Source: Pseudomonas oryzihabitans (GTDB taxonomy: Bacteria; Pseudomonadota; Gammaproteobacteria; Pseudomonadales; Pseudomonadaceae). From it: a stretch of 64,000 nt of DNA. Shown here piece after piece: positions 7,805 through 16,769 of the stretch. Numbering within the stretch: the stretch's first letter is position 1; the number at the start of each line of letters is the position of its first letter. The notes under the pieces are model-generated. The model ran no database searches and was not told the origin of the DNA. It saw only the letters and a list, made by a program, of their open reading frames with translations. The DNA is taken from positions 1,764,001 through 1,828,000 of the forward strand of contig NZ_CP021645.1 in NCBI RefSeq assembly GCF_006384975.1. The letters run 5' to 3'. Both the position numbers and the translations under genes were made by a program.

Positions 7805-8737
7805 CTAGCGACGGCCGCCAACCACCTGTTCAGCGAGCGCCGCCACATCCAGCAGCGCACACATCTGATCGATCACCGTACCGGCCAGCCAGGGGCGGGT
7901 CGCACGCTGATTACGCCATTTGACCTCGGCGGGATCCAGCCGTACCGAATGGCTGACGCCGTGTACGGCCAAGCCCCAATCCAAGCCTTGCAGCGATATC
8001 ACGAATCTCAGCCCCTCGCGATAGTCGTCGCGGTAGCGCTCCGGCATCACCCAGCGGGCCGTGTCGAGCACGCGCAGGTTGCCAGCCTGGCAAGGCAGCA
8101 GGCCCAGGAACCAGTCTGGCTGACCGAACAGCGGCGTCAACTCTTCGTCGGTGAGGGGATAGATGGAGCCGAGGCACACCAGGGGCGCGGCTAGTGTCAG
8201 GCCCGCGACATCGAACAGCAAGCACTCGAAGGGCTCCTCGCCCCACTCCGGCCGACCTTCCAGCTGCACGGCACCAGGCGGCACCGCACCGGTCAGCACC
8301 GGCTGGGTCGGCATATTGATGCCCAGGGCGATGCCCTCCACGCCTGGAAGCGCCGGTTCGGCGACCGGAGCCAGGTCGGGGACGCGCCAATCCAGCTCGA
8401 TATCGGTCTCTGGCGCCGTAACGGGCAGCGCCGTGGGCATCAGCACCTCGGGCAGGGTCCGCTCTGCCAGGGCGACGCCCTGCAAACGCGGAGCCAGGGG
8501 GACGACCGTCGATTGACGCTCGGCGTCGCGTTCGAGCTCCTCGCGCACTGCGGCGGCGAATTCGTCTTCACTGACGCTGGCAACGGGTTCGGGCAACGCG
8601 ACAGCGGGCGCCACCGCAGGAGTGACCGGCGCGGCTTCGGCGGTCGGCAGCTCCAGGAACGCATCCAGCAGCAGGGCATCGAGATAGCCCTGAAGAACAC
8701 GTTGAGGACGATTGTCGAGGGACGTCGGTTGGCTCAT
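7805..8737 (-). CDS. CheW-domain protein of the ParP type
   Basis: A 310-residue protein with an N-terminal low-complexity, Pro/Ala/Val-rich linker (residues ~30-190). It opens with a short helix, RPQRVLQGYLDALLLDAFLEL. The CheW-like domain is C-terminal (~175-305: FECLLFDVAGLTLAAPLVCLGSI, FLGLLPCQAGNLRVLDTARWVMP, WGLAVHGVSHSVRLDPAEV). The position between a ParA-like gene and cheW matches PA1463, and the domain order matches ParP. In Vibrio, ParP tethers CheA arrays to the cell pole and binds the ParA-like ParC. The role here is inferred from order and domain; the linker shows no recognisable motifs. Confidence 0.85.
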   Translation of the reverse strand: MSQPTSLDNRPQRVLQGYLDALLLDAFLELPTAEAAPVTPAVAPAVALPEPVASVSEDEFAAAVREELERDAERQSTVVPLAPRLQGVALAERTLPEVLMPTALPVTAPETDIELDWRVPDLAPVAEPALPGVEGIALGINMPTQPVLTGAVPPGAVQLEGRPEWGEEPFECLLFDVAGLTLAAPLVCLGSIYPLTDEELTPLFGQPDWFLGLLPCQAGNLRVLDTARWVMPERYRDDYREGLRFVISLQGLDWGLAVHGVSHSVRLDPAEVKWRNQRATRPWLAGTVIDQMCALLDVAALAEQVVGGRR

Positions 8738-8794
8738 GGCGATCTACGTGGGTTGATTGTCCAGCCTATCGGCTGGCGCAAGGGAAAACTTGAA

Positions 8795-9583
8795 TCAGGC
8801 GACCTGGCTGCTCGGTGCACCATCCAGCAGATGCCGCAGCAGCGCCCGGTAGGCGATGACGCCGCGGCTGTTGGCTTCGTATTGCGAGGGTACCTGCCCG
8901 GAGCGACTGGCGTCGCGCAAACGGGTATCGATCGGGATGAACGCTTGCCACAACTGTTCGGGGTAGGTATTACGCAGGACCTTGAGGGTGCCGATGGACG
9001 CCTGGGTGCGCCGGTCGAACAGCGTCGCCACTATGGTGTACGGCAGCGCCTGCTTGCGCGAGCGGTTGATCATGCTCAGGGTGTTAACCATCCGTTCGAG
9101 GCCCTTGAGCGCCAGGAATTCGGTCTGGGTCGGAATCACCAGGTGCTGGCTGGCGGCCAGTGCATTGACCATCAGCACACCCAGCAGCGGCGGACTGTCG
9201 ATCAACACGTGGTCGAAGTCGTTCCATAGCTGGGCCAGGCTCTTGGAGATGACCAGCCCCAAACCGCTCTGGCCGGGCGACTGCCGCTCCAGAGTAGCCA
9301 AGGCGGTACTGGATGGCAGCATCGACAGCTGGGGATGACTGGTGGGCAGCAGCAGCCGCTTCGGTAGCCCATCGGGGACCTGACCACCATGCTGGAAAAG
9401 ATCGAACACGCTGTGTTCGAGGCTATCCGGATCCTGCCCGAAATAGCTGGTCAGCGAGCCATGGGGATCGAGGTCCACCAGCAACACCCGCTTGCCGGCA
9501 TCACCGAGGAGACCGGCGAGGGCAACGGTGGTGGTGGTCTTGCCCACCCCACCCTTTTGATTGGCGATAGCCCAGACTCTCAT
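8795..9583 (-). CDS. ParA-family ATPase of the chemotaxis cluster (ParC-type)
   Basis: A 262-residue MinD/ParA ATPase. It has the deviant Walker A AIANQKGGVGKTTTTVALAG, the A' motif LLVDLDPHGSLTSYFG and the B-like DHVLIDSPPLLGVLMVNAL, followed by the typical VIPTQTEFLALKGLERM. It is equivalent to PA1462 and to Vibrio ParC, which places chemosensory arrays at the pole. I use the ATG at 9583 (MRVWAIANQ) rather than an upstream in-frame start that overlaps motD, because orthologues begin at this point. It follows motD and precedes the ParP-like gene, supporting a positioning role for arrays or the stator. Confidence 0.92.
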   Translation of the reverse strand: MRVWAIANQKGGVGKTTTTVALAGLLGDAGKRVLLVDLDPHGSLTSYFGQDPDSLEHSVFDLFQHGGQVPDGLPKRLLLPTSHPQLSMLPSSTALATLERQSPGQSGLGLVISKSLAQLWNDFDHVLIDSPPLLGVLMVNALAASQHLVIPTQTEFLALKGLERMVNTLSMINRSRKQALPYTIVATLFDRRTQASIGTLKVLRNTYPEQLWQAFIPIDTRLRDASRSGQVPSQYEANSRGVIAYRALLRHLLDGAPSSQVA

Positions 9584-9618
9584 GTGCAGACTTCCTCCCG
9601 ACGACATGACCGGCCGGG

Positions 9619-10482
9619 TCAAGGTGCCGGCGCAGAGGCCGGCGACGAAGATTTGACAGGCGCCCCGCCGGGCGCTGGTTCTCCAGGCGGTGTTGCAGAT
9701 TGTGTGCCAGTCGACGGATTTTGCAAGGTGCTCTGTGGGCGGAACAGATTGAGATTGCGCGAAATCAGCAGGACCACCCGTCGATTACGCGCGCGATTGG
9801 ACTCACTGCTGTTGTCGGTCACCGGCTGGTAGGCCCCATAGCCCACGACCGCCAGGCGTTGCGGCGCAATGCCATTGCCGACCAGCAGGCGCACGATGCT
9901 GGCGGCGCGGGCGGCCGAGAGCTCCCAGTTGGTGGGATAGAGCGCGGTACTGATGGGACGGTCGTCGGTGTAGCCCTGGACCTGGATCGGATTCTTGTAG
10001 GGCGCCAGGATCTTGGCCACCTTTTCCAGCAGGCCGAAGGCAGGGTTGCTCGGCAGGGCATCGCCGCTGGAAAACAACAGGTTGGAACTGAGCTCGATCT
10101 CCAGCCAGGTTTCACTGGCATGCAGATTGAGCTGCCCATCGGCGATCAGGTCACCGAAGGATGAACGCACGCTGGCCGCGATCTGCTGCAGCGGATCGAC
10201 AGCGGGTTGGCCGCTCGCTCCCTGGCTGTTCGACTCCACCACGGGCGGCGCGGCGCCGACCGGATGCTGATCGCCGACCGGGATCGGGTGCAGGGACCGC
10301 TCCGGTTGGCTGAAGATGCCCGACAGGCTGTCGGAGAGCACCTTGTATTTGCTCTCGTTCAACGAGGAGATGGAATACATGACCACGAAGAAGGCGAACA
10401 GCAGGGTGATGAAGTCCGCATAGGAAACCAGCCAGCGTTCGTGGTTCTCATGCTCTTCGGGACGACGGCGGCGACGAGGCAT
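9619..10482 (-). CDS. motD: Flagellar motor protein MotD (MotB-like stator subunit)
   Basis: A 287-residue stator protein. A basic cytoplasmic start (MPRRRRRPEEHENHERW) leads into the single membrane helix VSYADFITLLFAFFVVMYSI, with the proton-path Asp in the motif YADFITLLFAFF (residue ~22). The periplasmic OmpA/peptidoglycan-binding domain spans ~110-250: IELSSNLLFSSGDALPSNP, VQGYTDDRPI, NWELSAARAASIVRLL and NRARNRRVVLLI. The C-terminal tail is Pro/Ala/Ser-rich. It pairs with MotC as the second stator of polar-flagellated pseudomonads. It follows motC after 11 bp. Confidence 0.95.
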   Translation of the reverse strand: MPRRRRRPEEHENHERWLVSYADFITLLFAFFVVMYSISSLNESKYKVLSDSLSGIFSQPERSLHPIPVGDQHPVGAAPPVVESNSQGASGQPAVDPLQQIAASVRSSFGDLIADGQLNLHASETWLEIELSSNLLFSSGDALPSNPAFGLLEKVAKILAPYKNPIQVQGYTDDRPISTALYPTNWELSAARAASIVRLLVGNGIAPQRLAVVGYGAYQPVTDNSSESNRARNRRVVLLISRNLNLFRPQSTLQNPSTGTQSATPPGEPAPGGAPVKSSSPASAPAP

Positions 10483-10493
10483 GCGGCGTCCTC

Positions 10494-11234
10494 CTAATCT
10501 AAGAAACCTTGCAGCTTCAGTTCGATGGAGCGGGGATTCTCGCCTTCGCCGATGGACATCAGGCCTTCCAGCAGCATCTCCCGGTAGCGCGACTGCTGTT
10601 GGGTCAGCGCCTTGAGCTTATTGCCGATGGGGATCAGCAGCAGGTTGGCGAAACCCACACCATAGATGGTAGCCACGAAGGCCACGGCGATGCCGCTGCC
10701 CAACTGCGAAGGATCGGCCAGATTCTGCATCACGTGGATCAGGCCCATCACCGCGCCGATGATACCGACCGTGGGCGCGTAGCCCCCCATGGCTTCGAAC
10801 ACCTTGGCGGCAGCGAGATCGCGATCCTCCTGGCCATAGAGATCGACTTCCAGAATGCTGCGCAGGGTTTCCGGCTCGGTACCATCGACCAGCAGTTGCA
10901 AGCCCTTGGCAGCATAGGGATCGGCTTCACGGGCGACCAGCGGCTCGAGGCCGAGCAGGCCTTCCTTGCGCGCCACATTGCTCCAGTTGACCACCTTGCG
11001 GATACCGCCGGTGATGTCCAGGGGCGGTGGCGTGAACACCCAGGCCAGCATGACCAGGGCTCGCCGCAACACGGGCAGCCGTGTCTGCAGCAGTACCGCG
11101 CCCAGGGTGCCGCCCACCACGATCAGCGCCGCTGGCGCATTGGCCAGGGCGGCGAAGGTACCGCCTTCGAGTAGATTGCCACCCATGATGGCGGTGAACG
11201 CCAGCAGGATGCCGATGAGACTCAGGACGTCCAA
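10494..11234 (-). CDS. motC: Flagellar motor protein MotC (MotA-like stator subunit)
   Basis: A 246-residue MotA/ExbB-type membrane protein with four hydrophobic segments: LSLIGILLAFTAIMGGNLLEGG, ALIVVGGTLGAVLL, PTVGIIGAVMGLIHVMQNL and GIAVAFVATIYGVGFANLLLIP. The cytoplasmic loop (~residues 70-140) has the charged stretch with LYGQEDRDLAA used for rotor contact. The start is TTG: either 11234 (MDVLSL, with GAGGCGG upstream) or two codons earlier; I prefer 11234 because known MotC proteins begin this way. It lies between cheB and motD in the conserved Pseudomonas order. Confidence 0.95.
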   Translation of the reverse strand: MDVLSLIGILLAFTAIMGGNLLEGGTFAALANAPAALIVVGGTLGAVLLQTRLPVLRRALVMLAWVFTPPPLDITGGIRKVVNWSNVARKEGLLGLEPLVAREADPYAAKGLQLLVDGTEPETLRSILEVDLYGQEDRDLAAAKVFEAMGGYAPTVGIIGAVMGLIHVMQNLADPSQLGSGIAVAFVATIYGVGFANLLLIPIGNKLKALTQQQSRYREMLLEGLMSIGEGENPRSIELKLQGFLD

Positions 11235-11268
11235 AACCAACCGCCTCGTTGCGACCGGATGCCTGCCG

Positions 11269-12384
11269 TCACGAACAGGCCTCGGTCAGGTACTTGCCGA
11301 TATCGTCCAGCCCATAGATGGCGTCGGCCAGGTTGGCCTTGGCGATGGCCATGGGCATGCCATAGATGACGCAACTGGCTTCGTCCTGGGCCCACACCTG
11401 GCTGCCGACCTGCTTGAGCATCCGCGCGCCTTCGCGACCATCGGCGCCCATGCCGGTCAGCACCACTGCGAGCACCTTGTCGGCATAGGCCTTGGCTGCG
11501 GAGCCGAAGGTGACGTCGACGCAGGGTTTGTAGTTCAGGCGTTCGTCACCCGGCAGGATCTTCACCGTGCCACGACCGTCCACCATCATCTGCTTACCAC
11601 CCGGTGCCAGCAGTGCCAGGCCCGGACGCAACTGATCGCCGTCCTCGGCTTCCTTGACGCTGATGCGACAGAGCTTGTCGAGACGCTCGGCGAAGGCCTT
11701 GGTGAAGGCGGCGGGCATGTGCTGGATGAGCACCAGGGGCGCCGGGAAATTGGCTGGTAGCTGCGTCAGCACACGCTGGAGCGCCACGGGGCCACCGGTA
11801 GAGGTACCGATGGCGACCAGCCGGTAGTGCTTGCGCTTGGGCGGCGGTGAAGCAGGAACGGCAGGTGCCTGGGGCGCATGGCTACCAGCGCTCGGTGCCG
11901 GACGCGTCGTCGGGCGGGCACTCGTCGGCGCGGGAGCCGCCGGCGCAGCGGCTGCGGCGACACTCGGGGCCACGGCGAAGCGCCGATTGGAACGGGCGAT
12001 GTGATGGATCTTCTCGCACAGCAGCTTTTGCACGCTGGCGGGATTACGCGAGATGTCTTCGAAATTCTTCGGCAGGTAGTCGACCGCGCCGGCATCCAGG
12101 GCATCCAGGGTAACCCGGGCGCCTTCGTGGGTGAGCGAGGAAAACATCAGCACCGGGGTCGGACATTTCTGCATGATGTGGCGAACGGCGGTGATGCCGT
12201 CCATCATCGGCATCTCGTAGTCCATGGTGATGACATCGGGCCGTAGTGCCAGGGCCTGGTCGACCCCTTCACGTCCATTACTCGCCGTCCCCACCACCGA
12301 GATGTTGGGATCGGCCGCCAGGATCTCCTTGAGCCGACGCCGGAAGAAGCCGGAATCGTCCACCACCAGTACTTTTACCGGCAT
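11269..12384 (-). CDS. cheB: Chemotaxis response regulator protein-glutamate methylesterase CheB
   Basis: A 371-residue two-domain CheB. The receiver domain (1-~125) has [14 protein letters not shown], the phosphoacceptor Asp in [14 protein letters not shown] and [11 protein letters not shown]. An Ala/Pro-rich linker (~140-180) follows. The methylesterase domain (~185-365) shows the catalytic Ser in [14 protein letters not shown], His in [12 protein letters not shown] and Asp in [14 protein letters not shown]. It demethylates and deamidates chemoreceptors when phosphorylated by CheA. It follows cheA after ~80 bp. Confidence 0.97.
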   Translation of the reverse strand: MPVKVLVVDDSGFFRRRLKEILAADPNISVVGTASNGREGVDQALALRPDVITMDYEMPMMDGITAVRHIMQKCPTPVLMFSSLTHEGARVTLDALDAGAVDYLPKNFEDISRNPASVQKLLCEKIHHIARSNRRFAVAPSVAAAAAPAAPAPTSARPTTRPAPSAGSHAPQAPAVPASPPPKRKHYRLVAIGTSTGGPVALQRVLTQLPANFPAPLVLIQHMPAAFTKAFAERLDKLCRISVKEAEDGDQLRPGLALLAPGGKQMMVDGRGTVKILPGDERLNYKPCVDVTFGSAAKAYADKVLAVVLTGMGADGREGARMLKQVGSQVWAQDEASCVIYGMPMAIAKANLADAIYGLDDIGKYLTEACS

Positions 12385-12467
12385 ACGTTGAAACTCCTAA
12401 CCTGGGGCGGCGCAGGCCACCCGATGGCGCCGAGCCCGAGGCCCGACGCCGCTAGTACCCGACCGAC

Positions 12468-14732
12468 TCAGAGCCCGCGACGGGCGTAGCGCTTGAGCAT
12501 GCTGGGCACATCGAGGATGAGCGCGATACGGCCATCGCCGGTGATGGTGGCGCCAGACATGCCGGGCGTACCCTGCAGCATCTTGCCCAAGGGCTTGATG
12601 ACCACCTCTTCCTGACCGACCAACTGGTCGACCACGAAGCCGATGCGCTGGGTACCGACCGACAGGATCACCACGTGCCCCTCGCCCTGCTCCACATGGG
12701 CGGCCCCGGGTACCAGCCAGCGCTTGAGGTAGAACAGCGGCAGCGCCTTGTCGCGCACCACCACCACTTCCTGGCCATCCACCACGTTGGTGCGGGAGAG
12801 GTCGAGGTGGAAGATCTCGTTGACGTTGACCAGCGGGAAAGCGAAGGCCTGGTTGCCCAGCATCACCATCAGCGTCGGCATGATCGCCAGGGTCAGGGGC
12901 ACCTTGATGACGATCTTGGAGCCCTGACCTTTGGTGGAGAAGACGTTCAGCGTGCCGTTGAGCTGGCTGATCTTGGTCTTGACCACGTCCATGCCCACAC
13001 CACGGCCGGAGATGTCGGAGATCTCGGACTTGGTGGAGAAGCCCGGGGCGAAGATCAGGTTGAAGCACTCGGTTTCGGTCAGACGATCGGCCGCGTCGCG
13101 GTCGAGCAGGCCCTTTTCCACGGCCTTGTTGCGCAGCAGGTCCGCGTCCATGCCCTTGCCGTCGTCGGAGATCGACAACAGGATGTGATCACCCTCCTGC
13201 TCGGCGGAGAGCACTACACGCCCCGCGCGGGACTTGCCGTTCTCTTCACGCTCGGCCGGCCCTTCGATGCCGTGGTCGACCGCGTTGCGCACCAGGTGCA
13301 CCAGCGGATCGGCCAGGGCCTCGACCAGGTTCTTGTCCAGGTCGGTTTCTTCACCGACCAGTTCCAGATTGATCTCTTTCTTCAGGCTGCGCGCCAGATC
13401 CCGTACCAACCGCGGGAAGCGGCCGAATACTTTCTTGATCGGCTGCATCCGCGTCTTCATGACCGAGGTCTGCAGGTCGGCGGTGACCACGTCGAGGTTG
13501 GACACGGCCTTGGCCATGGCCTCGTCGCCGCTGTTCAGGCCCAGGCGCACCAGGCGGTTACGCACCAGCACCAGTTCACCGACCATGTTCATGATTTCGT
13601 CCAGCCGCGCGGTATCGACCCGTACGGTGGTTTCCACCTCGGTAGCGGTCGGCCGTTCGGCCGGTACCGCGGGAGCGACCGGCTTGGCCGGCTCGGCCCG
13701 TACCGGAGCGGCTTCGGCAGCTACCGGCGCCGGCTTCGGCGTAGGTGCTGGTGCGGGCTTGGGAGCAACAGGTGCAGCAGCCACGGGCTCGGGCGCAACC
13801 GCGGGACCACTGAACTTGCCCTTGCCGTGCAGTTCGTCGAGCAGCGACTCGAATTCGTCATCGGTGATCTCATCGCTCGTCGCCGCCACTGGCGCGGCAG
13901 CGGAGGCCGCAGCGACGGGATCAGCAGCTTCGCTTGCAGCGAACTTGCCCTTGCCGTGCAGTTCGTCGAGCAGGGCTTCGAATTCGTCATCGGTGATGTC
14001 GTCGCCACCTGCGGTAGCCGGCGTAGACGCTGCCACGGGGGCCGCTACGGCCTCGGCCGGCGCTTCGCTGAACTTGCCCTTGCCGTGCAGCTGATCGAGC
14101 AGGGCTTCGAATTCGTCATCGGTGATGTCGTCGCCGCCAGCGGCAGAAACGGCCGCCTCGGTGGCAACGATCTGCTCGCCACTCGGCTCGGCGCCCAATG
14201 CATCGAGGAGATTCTGGAATTCGGCGTCACTCAGTTCCGGCTCGGCCGCGTCGGCCGCTACGGGGATCGGCGCTGGTGCAGGCGGCGCAACGGGCGCGGC
14301 AGCAACAGGCGCAGGAGTGGGCGCCACGGCGGGCGCACTGCCTGCCGGTTCGGCCAGGCGCGCCAGGGCAGCCAGGAGTTCAGGCGAGGCCGGGGTTGGC
14401 TCTTCGCGCTCCCGAACTTGGCTGAACATTTCGTTGACGGAGTCGAGGGCCTGCAGCACCACGTCCATCAATTCGGCATCTACGCGGCGTTCACCTTTAC
14501 GCAGGATATCGAAGACGTTTTCCGCGATATGGCAGCACTCGACCAGCGTATGAAGCTGAAGGAATCCGGCACCGCCCTTGACGGTATGGAAGCCACGGAA
14601 AATGGCATTCAGCAGATCCATGTCGTCCGGGCGGCTTTCCAGCTCGACCAATTGTTCGGACAACTGTTCGAGAATCTCGCCGGCCTCAACTAGGAAATCC
14701 TGAAGGATTTCTTCATCGGCGTCGAAGCTCAT
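12468..14732 (-). CDS. cheA: Chemotaxis histidine kinase CheA with repeated linker motif
   Basis: A 754-residue CheA. The P1/Hpt domain carries the phosphorylated His49 in FRGFHTVKGGAGFLQL. Residues ~125-375 are a long Ala/Pro-rich linker in place of a normal P2. It holds three copies of a 19-residue motif, ITDDEFE[A/S]LLD[Q/E]LHGKGKF, at about 203, 246 and 289, plus a weaker LSDAEFQNLLDALG at ~167. P3 dimerisation (DTARLDEIMNMVGELVLVRN), the ATPase P4 (LVRNAVDHGIE, SISDDGKGMD, GRGVGMDVVKT) and the CheW-like P5 (LMVMLGNQAFAFPL to RYARRGL) follow. It phosphorylates CheY and CheB. The linker motif may dock CheY/CheB or the ParP-like protein. Confidence 0.97.
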   Translation of the reverse strand: MSFDADEEILQDFLVEAGEILEQLSEQLVELESRPDDMDLLNAIFRGFHTVKGGAGFLQLHTLVECCHIAENVFDILRKGERRVDAELMDVVLQALDSVNEMFSQVREREEPTPASPELLAALARLAEPAGSAPAVAPTPAPVAAAPVAPPAPAPIPVAADAAEPELSDAEFQNLLDALGAEPSGEQIVATEAAVSAAGGDDITDDEFEALLDQLHGKGKFSEAPAEAVAAPVAASTPATAGGDDITDDEFEALLDELHGKGKFAASEAADPVAAASAAAPVAATSDEITDDEFESLLDELHGKGKFSGPAVAPEPVAAAPVAPKPAPAPTPKPAPVAAEAAPVRAEPAKPVAPAVPAERPTATEVETTVRVDTARLDEIMNMVGELVLVRNRLVRLGLNSGDEAMAKAVSNLDVVTADLQTSVMKTRMQPIKKVFGRFPRLVRDLARSLKKEINLELVGEETDLDKNLVEALADPLVHLVRNAVDHGIEGPAEREENGKSRAGRVVLSAEQEGDHILLSISDDGKGMDADLLRNKAVEKGLLDRDAADRLTETECFNLIFAPGFSTKSEISDISGRGVGMDVVKTKISQLNGTLNVFSTKGQGSKIVIKVPLTLAIMPTLMVMLGNQAFAFPLVNVNEIFHLDLSRTNVVDGQEVVVVRDKALPLFYLKRWLVPGAAHVEQGEGHVVILSVGTQRIGFVVDQLVGQEEVVIKPLGKMLQGTPGMSGATITGDGRIALILDVPSMLKRYARRGL

Positions 14733-14758
14733 TCCTGCACTCCCAAAGAGGGTCTGGG

Positions 14759-15574
14759 TCAGAAGCCCAGACTGGATAGAAGATCGTCGACGTCGACCTG
14801 AGCGGCCACGACGTCTTCACGCTTATCGGCATGAATCTGCGGACCTTCACCCTTCATCGTCTTTTCTTTTCGGTTTTGTTCGATCAGTGCAGCATGATCG
14901 TGGCTGAAGCCGGTGTAGCGATCGACCTGGCTGGCCATCATCACCAGCTTGACGAGGTCTTTCTCGATCTGCCCGACGAGATTGACCACCCGCTTGATCA
15001 CCTGCCCGGTAAGATCCTGATAGTCCTGCGCCAGGAGGATGTCGTTGAGCTTGGCCGACAACTGGCCGGCATTGCTCTCGGTGTGGCTGAGGAAGATATC
15101 GACGCGCTTGGCCAAGTCGCGGAACGCATCGGCGCCTATTTCCCGACGCATGAATTTCTTCCAATCCTCGTGCAGTGCACGGGCCTCGTCACCGAAGTTA
15201 CCTACCAGCGGTGCGCTCTCCTCCACCAGATCCATGGTCCGGTTGGCAGCGTTCTCGGTCATCTTCACCACATAGGAGAGACGATCGGTGGCATCGCTGA
15301 TTTGGGAGACCTCTTCGCCGGCCATGCCGCGCGGATCGATCTCGAAGTTGACGATGGCGTTGTGCAGCTCGCGGGTCAGCTTGCCGACTTCCTGGTACAG
15401 ACCGCGGTCGCGTAACTGATTGAGTTCGTTGATGAGTTGAACGGCCTCGGCGAAATCGCCGCTTTCGAGGCGTTTCACCAGTTCCTGGGCGCGCTGTTTT
15501 AGATTCGATTCGAAGTCACTGAAGGTATTGCTGCCAAGCTGATCCATAACGTCCCCGCGGCTTTCTTCAGCCAT
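14759..15574 (-). CDS. cheZ: Protein phosphatase CheZ
   Basis: A 271-residue, almost wholly helical CheZ. The long hairpin region holds [21 protein letters not shown]. The active-site segment [18 protein letters not shown] contains the catalytic Gln in DYQDLTGQ. The C-terminal tail [12 protein letters not shown] is the conserved CheY-binding peptide. It dephosphorylates CheY-P. I keep the ATG at 15574, which overlaps the cheY end by 8 bp; a second ATG at 15547 with GGGGAC upstream is also possible. Confidence 0.95.
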   Translation of the reverse strand: MAEESRGDVMDQLGSNTFSDFESNLKQRAQELVKRLESGDFAEAVQLINELNQLRDRGLYQEVGKLTRELHNAIVNFEIDPRGMAGEEVSQISDATDRLSYVVKMTENAANRTMDLVEESAPLVGNFGDEARALHEDWKKFMRREIGADAFRDLAKRVDIFLSHTESNAGQLSAKLNDILLAQDYQDLTGQVIKRVVNLVGQIEKDLVKLVMMASQVDRYTGFSHDHAALIEQNRKEKTMKGEGPQIHADKREDVVAAQVDVDDLLSSLGF

Positions 15575-15941
15575 TCACCCGCTCGAAGATCTTGTCGATC
15601 TTTTCTTTCAGCACCTGCGCAGTGAAAGGTTTGACCACGTAGCCGTTCACGCCGGCCTGGGCGGCTTCGATGATCTGCTCGCGCTTGGCTTCGGCGGTCA
15701 CCATCAGCACCGGCAGCGTCTTCAGGCGCGCATCGGCCCGGACTTGGCGCAGCAGGTCGATGCCGGTCATACCGGGCATGTTCCAGTCGGTGACGAGAAA
15801 GTCGAAATTACCGCTCTGCAGCATCGGCAGGGCGGTGTTGCCATCATCCGCCTCGGCGGTATTGGTGAAGCCCAGATCACGCAGCAAATTCTTGATGATG
15901 CGTCTCATCGTGGAAAAATCGTCCACGATGAGGATTTTCAT
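15567..15941 (-). CDS. cheY: Chemotaxis response regulator CheY
   Basis: A 124-residue single receiver domain. [20 protein letters not shown] contains the acidic pair, [15 protein letters not shown] the phosphoacceptor Asp, [11 protein letters not shown] the Thr and VKPFTAQVL the Lys. This is the motor-binding CheY of the polar flagellum. The start at 15941 gives exactly the usual length; an in-frame extension to 15977 has no support. It follows fliA after an 87 bp gap and overlaps cheZ. Confidence 0.97.
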   Translation of the reverse strand: MKILIVDDFSTMRRIIKNLLRDLGFTNTAEADDGNTALPMLQSGNFDFLVTDWNMPGMTGIDLLRQVRADARLKTLPVLMVTAEAKREQIIEAAQAGVNGYVVKPFTAQVLKEKIDKIFERVNG

Positions 15942-16028
15942 GTTCTTGTCCAAGTCGACCTCCGTCCTAATTCGCACACGCGCCGTGACGCGCGCCTAAG
16001 CAATCGTAGTAGCCTGAGTACCAGCCCG

Positions 16029-16769
16029 TTAACGTGAACGCCAATCCGCCAGCCGAGCCCGCAGGCGCGCCGCGCATTGACTGTGGAGCTGGCAGACCCG
16101 GGATTCGCTCACTCCCAGCACCTCGCCGATTTCCTTGAGGTTGAGTTCCTCGTCGTAATACAGCGAGAGCACCAGGCGTTCACGCTCCGGAAGATTGGCG
16201 ATGGCGTCGGCCAGAGCCTTGCGGAAGCGCTCGTCTTCCAGGCCGCGACCGGGTTCGAGTTCATGCGAACCGCTCTCCTCGAGCCCATGCTCACCCCCCT
16301 CCATAAGGTCGTCGAAACTGAACAGGCGACTCCCCATGGTGTCGCCAAGGATGCCGTAGTACTCATCCAGACTCAATTTAAGTTCGGCCGCGACCTCGGA
16401 ATCTTTAGCGTCGCGACCAGTGCGCGCTTCCACCGCCCGAATGGCGTCGGTGACCATGCGCGTGTTGCGGTGGACCGAGCGCGGGGCCCAGTCGCCCTTG
16501 CGGACCTCGTCGAGCATGGCGCCGCGGATACGGATGCCGGCATAGGTCTCGAAGCTAGCGCCCTTGCCGGAGTCGTATTTGCGCGAGGCCTCGAGCAGCC
16601 CGATCATACCGGCCTGCATCAGGTCTTCGACCTGGACGCTGGCCGGCAAGCGTGCCAACAGGTGGTAGGCGATGCGCTTCACCAACGGCGCATAGCGGTT
16701 GATGAGTTGCTCCTGCTGGGTACGTTCCGAAGTTCTGCTGTACATGCGAAGCCCGCTGGATGCTGTCAT
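16029..16769 (-). CDS. fliA: RNA polymerase sigma factor FliA (sigma-28)
   Basis: A 246-residue group 3 sigma factor. Region 2 contains LINRYAPLVKRIAYHLLARLP and VEDLMQAGMIGLLEASRKYD, with GASFETYAGIRIRGAMLDEVRKGDW, the typical FliA -10 recognition region. Region 3 follows (AAELKLSLDEYYGIL). Region 4 has LPERERLVLSLYYDEELNLKEI and GVSESRVCQLHSQ. It drives late flagellar and chemotaxis genes. Its ATG overlaps the fleN stop by 4 bp (ATGA), so the two are translationally coupled. Confidence 0.97.
   Translation of the reverse strand: MTASSGLRMYSRTSERTQQEQLINRYAPLVKRIAYHLLARLPASVQVEDLMQAGMIGLLEASRKYDSGKGASFETYAGIRIRGAMLDEVRKGDWAPRSVHRNTRMVTDAIRAVEARTGRDAKDSEVAAELKLSLDEYYGILGDTMGSRLFSFDDLMEGGEHGLEESGSHELEPGRGLEDERFRKALADAIANLPERERLVLSLYYDEELNLKEIGEVLGVSESRVCQLHSQCAARLRARLADWRSR

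Noticed and set aside
12397..13068. A separate minus-strand gene at the cheA 3' end
   Set aside because: It overlaps the CheA catalytic region in another frame and has no recognisable motifs.
13812..14126. CRISPR-like or satellite repeat
   Set aside because: The 129-bp periodicity is coding: three in-frame copies of a 19-residue motif with variable linkers, so it is a protein repeat.
12675..14693. Long plus-strand open frames opposite cheA, and likewise 19598-21286 (flhA), 44572-46578 (rpsA) and 51544-53640 (uvrB)
   Set aside because: They are the antisense readings of well-supported genes in high-GC DNA. Their compositions are His/Gln/Arg/Gly-rich with no domain sense and no ribosome-binding sites.
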